Source: Levilactobacillus acidifarinae DSM 19394 = JCM 15949 (lineage in GTDB: Bacteria > Bacillota > Bacilli > Lactobacillales > Lactobacillaceae). Taken from it: a stretch of 64,000 bases of DNA. Below, piece after piece: positions 57,340 to 64,000 of the stretch. Each line of letters starts with the position of its first letter. Position 1 is the stretch's first letter. Below the pieces are notes generated by a model. The model was not told where the DNA came from. It made no database searches and worked only from the letters and a program-made list of their open reading frames with translations. The stretch spans positions 212,063-276,062 of the forward strand of contig NZ_AZDV01000026.1 of the NCBI RefSeq assembly GCF_001434835.1. The letters run 5' to 3'. The position numbers and the translations under genes were made by a program.

Positions 57340-58488
57340 ATGGAAAAATTTCATTTATACGCGGCCACCGCAGCGGGCGTTGAAGCCTTAGCGGGCCGTG
57401 AATTACGGGACCTGGGTTACCAGACGCAGGTTGAAAACGGGCGGGTGCGCTTCGACGGCACCATCGCCGACATCTTAAAAACCAACTTATGGCTACGGAC
57501 GGCCGACCGGATTCGGATCATCGTGGCCGAATTTGACGCGGTGACCTTCGACGAACTCTTCGAAGCCACCAAGGCCGTGCCGTGGGACCAATTCTTACCC
57601 ATGGACGCCGCTTTTCCGGTGGAAGGCCGGTCACAAAAGTCACAACTACACAGTGTGCCCGACGCCCAGGCCATCGTGAAGAAGGCCGTGGCCACAAAGC
57701 TAGCGGCCATCTACCACCGGCGGACGCGGTTACCCGAAACCGGGGCGACCTATCCGTTGGAAGTCATGATCAACAAGGACCACGTCATGTTGACGTTAGA
57801 CACCACCGGCCCCAGCCTGTTTAAGCGCGGCTACCGGGTCGGTAAGGGGGGCGCGCCCATCAAGGAAAACATGGCCGCCGCGTTGATTGCGTTGACCAGC
57901 TGGCACGCCGACATGCCGTTCGTCGACCCCGTGTGTGGGTCCGGCACCATCCCCATCGAAGCTGCCATGATCGGCCGGCACCTCGCCCCCGGCTACAACC
58001 GCGACTTCCTTTGCGAAAAGTGGGACTGGATTCCTAACGAACTGAGTCGCCAGGTGCGCGCCGAAGCCGATGATCAGGCCGACTACGACACGCCTTTACA
58101 GATTTTTGGGAGCGATATCGACGGCAGCATGATCGAAATCGCCAAGCGTAACGCCGCCGAAGCGGGGCTATCGCAAGACATCGAGTTTAAACAGCTGGCG
58201 GTCCAGGACTTTACGACCGACCTGCACCATGGGGTCATCGTTGCCAACCCACCTTACGGGGAACGGTTGAGCGACCAGGCCGGGGTCCGCGTCTTGTACA
58301 AGCAGATGGGCCAGGTCTTTAAGCCCCTGACGGATTGGTCGAAGTACATCTTAACGGCCGATTTGGAATTTGAACACTTCTACGGGCAAAAGGCCACTAA
58401 GAAACGGAAACTCTATAACGGGGCGTTACGGACGGACTACTTCCAGTTTTGGGCGCAACGGCAACCCCGGCACAAGGCGGCGCATTAA
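57340..58488 (+). CDS. rlmL: THUMP-domain 23S rRNA methyltransferase (RlmL/YpsC)
   Basis: A 382-residue SAM-dependent RNA guanine methyltransferase. The THUMP domain covers about residues 45-155 and the UPF0020 domain 160-375. Motifs are PFVDPVCGSGTIPIEAAMIG for SAM binding and IVANPPYGERL for the catalytic NPPY. CAGGAGG precedes ATG 57340; the earlier open frame is not used. It is the ypsC orthologue of the conserved block. Confidence 0.94.
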   Translation: MEKFHLYAATAAGVEALAGRELRDLGYQTQVENGRVRFDGTIADILKTNLWLRTADRIRIIVAEFDAVTFDELFEATKAVPWDQFLPMDAAFPVEGRSQKSQLHSVPDAQAIVKKAVATKLAAIYHRRTRLPETGATYPLEVMINKDHVMLTLDTTGPSLFKRGYRVGKGGAPIKENMAAALIALTSWHADMPFVDPVCGSGTIPIEAAMIGRHLAPGYNRDFLCEKWDWIPNELSRQVRAEADDQADYDTPLQIFGSDIDGSMIEIAKRNAAEAGLSQDIEFKQLAVQDFTTDLHHGVIVANPPYGERLSDQAGVRVLYKQMGQVFKPLTDWSKYILTADLEFEHFYGQKATKKRKLYNGALRTDYFQFWAQRQPRHKAAH

Positions 58489-58490
58489 CC

Positions 58491-58874
58491 ATGCTCAAAC
58501 CGGACTGTGTCTTCTGTCAGAAAACGGATCTGGTGTTGGAAAATGACCTGGCCAAGGCGTTTTGGGATTTGCATCCGGTCCGGGTGGGGCATTTGTTGAT
58601 CGTGCCCAAGGCCCATTATGCGACCTACTTTGACGTGCCGGTGACAACCCGCCAAGCGATGGATGAGTTGTTGTTTCAGGCTAAAGCGTTGCTCGACCAG
58701 ACCTACCACCCGGCCGGGTATAATATTGGCATTAACGTTAATCCGACCGGCGGGCAAACGGTGATGCACGCCCACATCCACTTGATTCCGCGCTACGTCG
58801 GCGACGTCAAGGACCCGCGCGGCGGGATCCGAAAGATGATTCCGGCCGCGGTACGCCGGCATTTCACTAGATAA
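58491..58874 (+). CDS. HIT-family nucleotide hydrolase
   Basis: A 127-residue histidine-triad protein. The catalytic motif is H93-A-H95-I-H97-LIP. An N-terminal C-x2-C pair (CVFCQ) with a later His could hold zinc. It would hydrolyse dinucleotides or nucleotide phosphoramidates. It starts 2 bp after the rlmL stop, so the two are co-transcribed. Confidence 0.93.
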   Translation: MLKPDCVFCQKTDLVLENDLAKAFWDLHPVRVGHLLIVPKAHYATYFDVPVTTRQAMDELLFQAKALLDQTYHPAGYNIGINVNPTGGQTVMHAHIHLIPRYVGDVKDPRGGIRKMIPAAVRRHFTR

Positions 58875-58882
58875 CTCACGCC

Positions 58883-58917
58883 AAGGTCTAACTTCTTAGA
58901 GGTTAGGCCTTTTTTTC
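58883..58917 (+). terminator. Terminator of the rlmL-HIT operon
   Basis: Arms AAGGTCTAAC and GGTTAGGCCT with an eight-base loop, then a T run. Confidence 0.9.
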
Positions 58918-59016
58918 GTGGTCAGTTGGGCGAATTTTTGGTAAAATAGTTAGGGAGTCCGAAACTAAAAGCTTTTAACTAATGATAAAAATATTTATTA
59001 TAGGGGAGAACCGCAC

Positions 59017-59142
59017 ATGCTTTCATTTTATAGTTACAGCCAACTGATTTTTAACGCTTTGTTACCATACCCGGAGTTGATTCGCTGGACGACGCAAACA
59101 CCGACCGACCAGGCCACTCATGATAACAATATTAATAATTAA
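59017..59142 (+). CDS. Small protein, 41 residues
   Basis: A short frame with GGGGAG 8 bp before the ATG. It codes an aromatic N-terminal half (LSFYSYSQLIFNALLPYPEL) and a polar Asn/Thr-rich tail. It is too short for a domain call and has no clear signal peptide. A TAAAAT at 58941 may be part of its promoter. Translation looks likely; function is unknown. Confidence 0.5.
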   Translation: MLSFYSYSQLIFNALLPYPELIRWTTQTPTDQATHDNNINN

Positions 59143-59169
59143 TCTAGCGTGCAATTTCTCCTGATTTTG

Positions 59170-59188
59170 GGTACAATTGGTCTGTACC
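59170..59188. promoter_or_regulatory. Palindrome at the promoter of the second small HTH gene
   Basis: GGTACA-N7-TGTACC overlapping a TACAAT -10, some 30 bp before the ATG. It could be an autoregulatory operator. Confidence 0.5.
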
Positions 59189-59216
59189 ACAAATTAGATT
59201 TCATGGGGGAAATAGC

Positions 59217-59444
59217 ATGACTGGCGTTTATGGGGATATTCGCTTTATTTTGGAGAGTTCGTTGTTGAACACGGAGTTGAGTCGGTTGACGGGAATCTCG
59301 GCCGACCTGTTGAAACGGTTGCGGGAGCATCAAGTCGCCGTGACCAGCTTGACGTTGGCCCAGGCAGAACGCCTGTGTGCGGTGCGCAACGTCGTGGCCA
59401 TCTACGAGGAAAAGTACCACCAAGCTTGCTGGGAATCGGCCTAG
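59217..59444 (+). CDS. Small HTH-like protein, 75 residues
   Basis: A small helical protein: DIRFILESSLLNTELSRLTG, then ISADLLKRLREHQ and LTLAQAERLCAVRNVV. It shares its C-terminal motif with the protein at 56800. GGGGGAAA precedes the ATG. A palindrome covers its promoter, which hints at autoregulation. No named family is recognised. Confidence 0.65.
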   Translation: MTGVYGDIRFILESSLLNTELSRLTGISADLLKRLREHQVAVTSLTLAQAERLCAVRNVVAIYEEKYHQACWESA

Positions 59445-59484
59445 GCCAATCAACGGCATGTTAGAAAAAATTACATAAATTAGT

Positions 59485-59531
59485 GAAGGGGCCACAACTA
59501 CTGATATTTTAGCAGTTGTGGCCCCTTCTTT
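59485..59531 (+). terminator. Terminator before amtB
   Basis: Fourteen-base arms AAGGGGCCACAACT and AGTTGTGGCCCCTT, then CTTTT. Confidence 0.9.
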
Positions 59532-59635
59532 TGTTAAATCATCTACCGAATCGCGCTCGAAAAACCAAAAAGTCATGACAAATGCCAATTCTAGTGTTAG
59601 AACTTATTACATAAAGAGCAGAGAGGGCGTTGCAA

Positions 59636-60982
59636 ATGAATCTGGCAAATACGGCATTTGTTTTGATTGCAAGTATCTTGGTCTTATTTATGACCCCGGG
59701 ACTGGCGTTCTTCTACGGTGGCTTGGTCACCGAGAAAAACGTGGTCAACACCATGCTGTCCGTCTTCATCATGACGGGGGTGGCGATTGTCTTATGGATT
59801 GCCTTGGGATACACGCTGGCGTTTTCGGGCAACATCGCTGGGGTTGTGGGCAACCTGAAACACGTCTTCATGGCGGGCGTTAATTTGGGGAGTTTAACCG
59901 CCACGAAGATTCCGATCGGGGACTATTCCCTGTTTCAAATGATGTTTGCGATCATCACCCCAGCGTTGTTTGTCGGGGCGATCGTCGGGCGGACACACTT
60001 TAAGTTCTTACTGGCGTTTCTCATCGTGTGGTCCATCTTTATCTATTACCCGATGGTCCACTTGGTTTGGAGCCCCAACGGCTGGTTAGCCAACCTGGGT
60101 GTCTTGGACTTTGCTGGGGGGACCGTCGTGCACATCAACGCCGGGGTCACCGCGCTGATCTTGTCCATCTGGCTCGGACCGCGGCTGAAGGTCGACAGCA
60201 AGGATCACTACAACTTGCCATGGGTCTTACTGGGTACGACCATTCTGTGGATTGGTTGGTACGGCTTTAACGCCGGCAGTGCGCTGGCCGTCAACAACGT
60301 CGCCATGCAAGCGGCCATCACCACCACGGTGGCGACCGGGACGGCGATGGTGGTCTGGATGATCTTAGATATCTGGACGACCGGTAAGCCAACCCTGGTT
60401 GGGGTCTGCACCGGGACGTTGTGTGGGCTGGTCGGCATCACCCCGGCGGCTGGTTACGTCACGATCCTCGGGTCCGTGGCTATCGGCGCCATTGCTACGT
60501 TAGCCAGCTACAGCTTCATCACGTTACTCAAGCCGCGCTTGGGCGTAGACGATGCGTTGGACGCCTTTGGTTGTCACGGCGTCAGCGGGATTGTCGGTAG
60601 TATTTTGACGGGGGTCTTTGCGACTAAGTCCGTCAACTCGGTCGTCACCACCAACGGGTTGGCCTACGGTGGTGGCTGGCACTTGTTAGGTATTCAGCTC
60701 TTGGCGACGGCCTTCACGATTGCCTTTGTGGCCCTCATGGGGAGTCTGCTGATCTGGTTACTGAAACGGGTCATGCCGATGCGGGTCAACGCCGTCGAGG
60801 AACGTCAAGGCTTGGACGAAGGGGAACACGGTGAACACGCCGATTATACGATTAGCCTGAACGCTAAATTAAGCGCCTTTACCTCCGATCAAGAAAAGTA
60901 CGCCCCGGAGTTCAAGGGCCAACTAGAACGGTTACAGCACCCGACTCAGCCGGCAGAATCGAAGCTGAACAATCATTCCTAA
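59636..60982 (+). CDS. amtB: Ammonium transporter AmtB
   Basis: An 11-helix ammonium channel of 448 residues. The paired pore histidines are in VVHINAGVTAL and DAFGCHGVSGIVGSI. The aspartate-containing segment near VLDFAGG is conserved. There is no signal peptide, and the C-terminal tail is long and acidic. GAGAGGG supports ATG 59636. No PII-type glnK gene is adjacent, unlike many species. Confidence 0.94.
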   Translation: MNLANTAFVLIASILVLFMTPGLAFFYGGLVTEKNVVNTMLSVFIMTGVAIVLWIALGYTLAFSGNIAGVVGNLKHVFMAGVNLGSLTATKIPIGDYSLFQMMFAIITPALFVGAIVGRTHFKFLLAFLIVWSIFIYYPMVHLVWSPNGWLANLGVLDFAGGTVVHINAGVTALILSIWLGPRLKVDSKDHYNLPWVLLGTTILWIGWYGFNAGSALAVNNVAMQAAITTTVATGTAMVVWMILDIWTTGKPTLVGVCTGTLCGLVGITPAAGYVTILGSVAIGAIATLASYSFITLLKPRLGVDDALDAFGCHGVSGIVGSILTGVFATKSVNSVVTTNGLAYGGGWHLLGIQLLATAFTIAFVALMGSLLIWLLKRVMPMRVNAVEERQGLDEGEHGEHADYTISLNAKLSAFTSDQEKYAPEFKGQLERLQHPTQPAESKLNNHS

Positions 60983-61097
60983 AGAGTTCGTTTAGGTTTG
61001 GTTAAGATTGGGGCGAAAGTTTGCAACTCCTCCGGGAATTTGCTACCCTGTAAATGTGGTTGGGGCCACAAATATTCGGGGAATCGGGGGAATTGAA

Positions 61098-61286
61098 ATG
61101 AAAAAAGATACTTTGGTTTTAATTGTGATGGTGGTACTGTCAGTTCTGTTATTAAGCTTGGTCCTGATGAAGTCACTGCTTTGGGCCGTTGGTTTTCCAG
61201 TCGCGTTTGCCGCACTCGGTGTGCTGTGCTACGGCGGCGAAGCCTTGCTCATGAAATCTAAAAATAATAATCAACGTCAAGCTTAA
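61098..61286 (+). CDS. Small membrane protein, 62 residues
   Basis: Two hydrophobic helices (LVLIVMVVLSVLLLSLVLM and WAVGFPVAFAALGVLCYG) and a short basic tail. CGGGGG lies 9 bp before ATG 61098; the longer upstream frame is unsupported. It has its own terminator. Function unknown. Confidence 0.7.
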   Translation: MKKDTLVLIVMVVLSVLLLSLVLMKSLLWAVGFPVAFAALGVLCYGGEALLMKSKNNNQRQA

Positions 61287-61304
61287 AGCGTTGACACCGA
61301 AAAT

Positions 61305-61331
61305 AAGGGAGGCCCGTGAGCCTCCTTTTTG
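61305..61331 (+). terminator. Terminator of the small membrane protein gene
   Basis: Arms GGGAGGC and GCCTCC with a six-base loop, then five T. Confidence 0.88.
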
Positions 61332-61382
61332 TTTGCTCTGAAACTGATATAATGGAAGAAAAAGTCTAGAGGAGTGGTTCAA

Positions 61383-61856
61383 ATGTCTCGCACGCAACCC
61401 GTTGAATTGGTGACCATGGTCCTGGTTCAAGATCCCCAAACCAAACGTGTCTTGGTCGAAGATAAGGTCAACGTCCCTTGGAAGGCCGGTCACAGCTTTC
61501 CCGGTGGCCACGTCGAAGTCGGTGAAAGTGGGCTCAGTGCCGCCATCCGCGAGGTGCGCGAAGAGACCGGTCTGGTGTTAGCGACCGCCGAATTTTGCGG
61601 CACCTGTGAATGGTTTGACGTGCCGGGTGGCCGCCGTAAGTTAGGCTTATTGTACCGCAGTGACCAATTTAGCGGAGAGCTCCACGCCAGCGCGGAGGGG
61701 CGGGTGTACTGGCTACCCGAAAGCGAGTTAACGGTCGAGAACAGCGCCGAAAGTCTCCTGACGTTATTGCGCGTCTTTCACCACGAGACGGCGGCCGTGG
61801 TCAGCGAGCAGTGGGACGGTGAACTGCACGTGGATGCGGGGACGACCCGCTACTAG
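61383..61856 (+). CDS. Nudix hydrolase
   Basis: A 157-residue Nudix protein with the box GHVEVGESGLSAAIREVREETGL (residues about 38-60, all catalytic glutamates present). The N-terminal part PVELVTMVLVQDP is of the MutT/8-oxo-dGTPase style. GAGGAG precedes ATG 61383, and a TATAAT lies at 61348-61353. The substrate is a nucleoside diphosphate derivative of unknown type. Confidence 0.92.
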   Translation: MSRTQPVELVTMVLVQDPQTKRVLVEDKVNVPWKAGHSFPGGHVEVGESGLSAAIREVREETGLVLATAEFCGTCEWFDVPGGRRKLGLLYRSDQFSGELHASAEGRVYWLPESELTVENSAESLLTLLRVFHHETAAVVSEQWDGELHVDAGTTRY

Positions 61857-61873
61857 GACACAGGGGAGCGAGA

Positions 61874-62356
61874 ATGATGAAAAGAGAAATGACGCTGGGG
61901 TTGACCCTAGCATTGGCGACACTGGGACTGGGGACGACTAATGCACAGGCGGCGGTAAAACGAACCAGCCGCCCCCAGGTGACACAATTCTTTACGGCTA
62001 AAAACATTAAAGCGTCCCAAAAAAATCAACGACTGATTGAACGGGTTGCCGACCAGAACCGGCAAAATCAGGCAGCTCTGAAAGCGGGTCAACCGCTTAA
62101 ACTGATCGAACCGGTCGTGTATAAGCTTCCTTATACCGGTTTGATTCGCTCGGCACGCAACAGCATCGTTGAAGTTCGGCAGGGAAAGCAGCGTTTGTTT
62201 AAGGAAACGTCAACCGGGGTGCTGGTCTTTAACACCCAAAACTGGAAGGGCTTTTCAGCCGATCAACCGCTCAAAGTCTATGCAAAACACGCTAAGCAAC
62301 GCTGGTCGCATCCAAGAACGGTGAAACTGGTTAGTTACGATACGGTGCTTAAATAA
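61874..62356 (+). CDS. Secreted protein, hypothetical
   Basis: A 160-residue protein with a signal peptide (KREMTLGLTLALATLGLG) and a cleavage site after NAQA near residue 27. The mature part is basic and has a helical Gln/Asn-rich section (KASQKNQRLIERVADQNRQN), then a beta-rich part. No domain is recognised. GGGGAGCGAG precedes the ATG. Confidence 0.75.
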   Translation: MMKREMTLGLTLALATLGLGTTNAQAAVKRTSRPQVTQFFTAKNIKASQKNQRLIERVADQNRQNQAALKAGQPLKLIEPVVYKLPYTGLIRSARNSIVEVRQGKQRLFKETSTGVLVFNTQNWKGFSADQPLKVYAKHAKQRWSHPRTVKLVSYDTVLK

Positions 62357-62383
62357 CCTGTTCAGGTGTTCGAGGCATTGGTT

Positions 62384-62448
62384 CCTAAATATTGGTCATT
62401 AAAAGTTGACCCTAGAAATCGTTTGGCGGTTTCTAGGGCCAATTTTTA
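62384..62448 (+). repeat. Dispersed terminator repeat, copy 2
   Basis: Same unit as 33671-33735: CCTAAAT start, hairpin arms 62406-62420 and 62428-62442, conserved GTTTGG loop and T run. It terminates the secreted protein gene. Confidence 0.8.
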
Positions 62449-62533
62449 GATTGAATACGTTTTTCTAATGGTTAAGAGGATTGTATGATTTACCCAGGTA
62501 AAGTGCTAACATAACTAGCAGGAGGAGAAAATT

Positions 62534-63467
62534 ATGAATAAAATTGTAAAAAGTGCCTTAGCTTTAATGGCTGGGGTGGGGATGTTAGGGACTACTACCG
62601 TTGTGGCTTCAGCCAACAGTCAGTATTCGGCCGCACGTTCTAATTCGGTTAAATTGGTTTGGCGGAAGAGTATGGGCCGTCACGCCTTAACGGCGACAAA
62701 GGGGCGCGCGTTATTCGCAACACCTGGGCATTCGGTACAGTAATAACGACGTAACGGAATCGGTCACGTGGTATACGGATGCCCATGAAAAACTTTATCG
62801 GAAAGCCAAGGGGAGTTCGGCCATCTACTATCACGTCAAAAGCGCTGATGGCACTTTACAAGGATGTATTTGGCGCGGCTATTTAAAGCCGACAACGACT
62901 AAGGCGACTAATAGTACTGCTTCCAACACGGGAACGACTAAGACGAATCAGTCTTCACAGCCAACCTCAACGGTGAACGACCCGCATGCTGTTCAGGCCA
63001 TTAAAGGGTTGGGACACGGGGCTAAACCCGACCCACAATTGATGGTTGCAGCAAAAGGATTTTTGAAAGATATGCTGTCAAATTCACAGATAAAAGCTAA
63101 ATTAACAGCTACGGCACTTTCAATGGGTGGAACCTATGAGAAGATTACAGGGGGAACTTCCGCTGATCGGACCCTTTATGAAAAGTCATTAACGAATAAC
63201 TCGATTAGTACAAAAATTGGGTATGGACCCGATAAGGCTGAAACGGCCTTGACCACCGATTCTAGAAACTATTGGCCGGACGCACTTACAATGTCCTGGA
63301 AGTATTTGAGCGACTGGGATTATCAGGCAGGAACGAATCCCAAAACCTTCTATTCTTCAGTAAGAATTGGGTGTGCCACGCAGCATCTCTCTGGCGATAC
63401 ATACGCAGTTTTCGCTGTATTTGTCTATCCAACTAGTTATGAATCTATTCATCGGATAGATAATTAA
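62534..63467 (+). pseudogene. Secreted SLAP-like protein, frameshifted
   Basis: ATG 62534 opens a signal peptide and about 55 residues, then runs out of frame at 62698-62704, where there are four G. The downstream copy at 63726 has three G here and reads on through ARYSQHLGIRYSNNDV. After a +1 correction the frame continues to TAA 63465-63467: a domain ending CIWRGYLKP, a Ser/Thr linker and a C-terminal domain of some 150 residues. A sequencing error cannot be excluded. Confidence 0.8.
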
Positions 63468-63540
63468 TTTGATTCAGAAAAAACTAATTCGAATCCTAAG
63501 TAGGTAGTTCAATCAATTTAAGATAACTATTTGATTTTTT

Positions 63541-63588
63541 AAATGGCAGTGTTCTGAAACATAATTGGGCCTCTGCCATTTAATATTT
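63541..63588 (+). terminator. Terminator after the frameshifted secreted protein
   Basis: Nine-base arms AAATGGCAG and CTGCCATTT, then AATATTT. Confidence 0.75.
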
Positions 63589-63725
63589 CTGGGTGACGAT
63601 TATAGTCGCAACAATTGATACATTGCTTAATGAAATATCTCCTATAAGGTATACATGTTACTTATGATTTACCCAATAGAAGCCATACGTGTAAAGTTCT
63701 AATAGAACTAGCGGGAGGGGAAATT

Positions 63726-64000
63726 ATGAAAAAAGTTGTAAAGAGCGTTTTAGCTTTAATGGCTGGGGTGGGGATGTTAGGGACTACTACCGTTGTGGCT
63801 TCAGCCAACAGTCAGTATTCGGCCGCACGTTCCAATTCGGTCAAATTGGTTTGGCGGAAGAGTATGGGCCGCCACGCCTTAACGGCCACGCAGGGCGCGC
63901 GTTATTCGCAACACCTGGGAATTCGGTACAGTAATAACGACGTCACGGAATCGGTCACGTGGTATACGGATGCCCATGAAAAACTTTATCGGAAAGCCAA
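63726..64000 (+). CDS. Secreted SLAP-like protein, tandem copy (cut by window end)
   Basis: The first 91 codons of a near-identical copy of the gene at 62534. It has the same signal peptide, then an intact reading through YSQHLGIRYSNNDVTESV and WYTDAHEKLYRKA. GGGAGGGG precedes the ATG. This copy keeps the correct frame where the first copy is broken, so it may be the working gene of the pair. The 3' end is outside the window. Confidence 0.85.
   Translation, partial: MKKVVKSVLALMAGVGMLGTTTVVASANSQYSAARSNSVKLVWRKSMGRHALTATQGARYSQHLGIRYSNNDVTESVTWYTDAHEKLYRKA

Noticed and set aside
62698..62704. Programmed frameshift in the secreted protein gene
   Set aside because: A +1 shift is needed, and no slippery motif or stalling stop codon is present; a one-base insertion explains it better.

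Overview
The window is chromosomal DNA from a lactic acid bacterium of the family Lactobacillaceae. The evidence is purine-rich Shine-Dalgarno sites, T-box control, the core block recU - pbp1A - ypsA - gpsB - rnpB - rlmL in Bacillales/Lactobacillales order, many small secreted proteins, and GC-rich core genes alternating with AT-rich islands. I cannot name the genus with confidence. Everything here comes from reading the sequence; no database search was run.

Layout. 1-6860: the 3' part of a type I-E CRISPR-Cas locus (end of cse1, cse2, cas7e, cas5e, cas6e, cas1, and a Cas2-DnaQ fusion), followed at once by an array of 28 repeats and 27 spacers. 7046-16172: a small unknown gene, a CydDC-like ABC pair, a phosphoesterase, a cupin, a T-box-controlled peptide-binding lipoprotein and a Na+/H+ antiporter. 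16272-19048: an AT-rich island (LysR regulator, acetyltransferase, aldo/keto reductase) bounded by direct copies of a small inverted-repeat element. 19171-26653: a frameshifted secreted protein, a CynX-type exporter with a structured leader, a TetM-like GTPase, a tnpB remnant, a HigBA-like toxin-antitoxin pair, a 35-residue membrane peptide and an orphan antitoxin.

26926-33590: a two-component system beside a cell-envelope glycosylation module (YfhO, a CsbB/GtrB-like glycosyltransferase, DedA). Three copies of a 10-bp-phased direct repeat suggest the operator of this system. 33785-41835: a TetR/MFS/DUF4811 efflux unit, then an ArsR-rhodanese regulator with a redox operon (DsbA/FrnE-like protein, 41-residue CGPAGC peptide, flavin disulfide reductase, ABM-like protein) that shares its operator. 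Next come a TetR gene and a divergent membrane protein that resembles the Pyr4/PaxB-type terpene cyclases.

41969-51924: a flavodoxin / aldo-keto reductase / hydrolase locus with two MerR regulators and four promoters that all have the 19-bp spacer typical of MerR control. It also holds decayed copies of its own gene types. 52092-58874: the conserved cell-wall and RNA block with rnpB. 59017-64000: small HTH proteins, AmtB, a Nudix hydrolase, and a tandem family of secreted proteins, one of them frameshifted.

The best candidates for undescribed biology are the ArsR-rhodanese / CGPAGC-peptide redox operon, the putative two-component operator, the MerR-type regulon, and CRISPR spacers that carry terminator-like hairpins.
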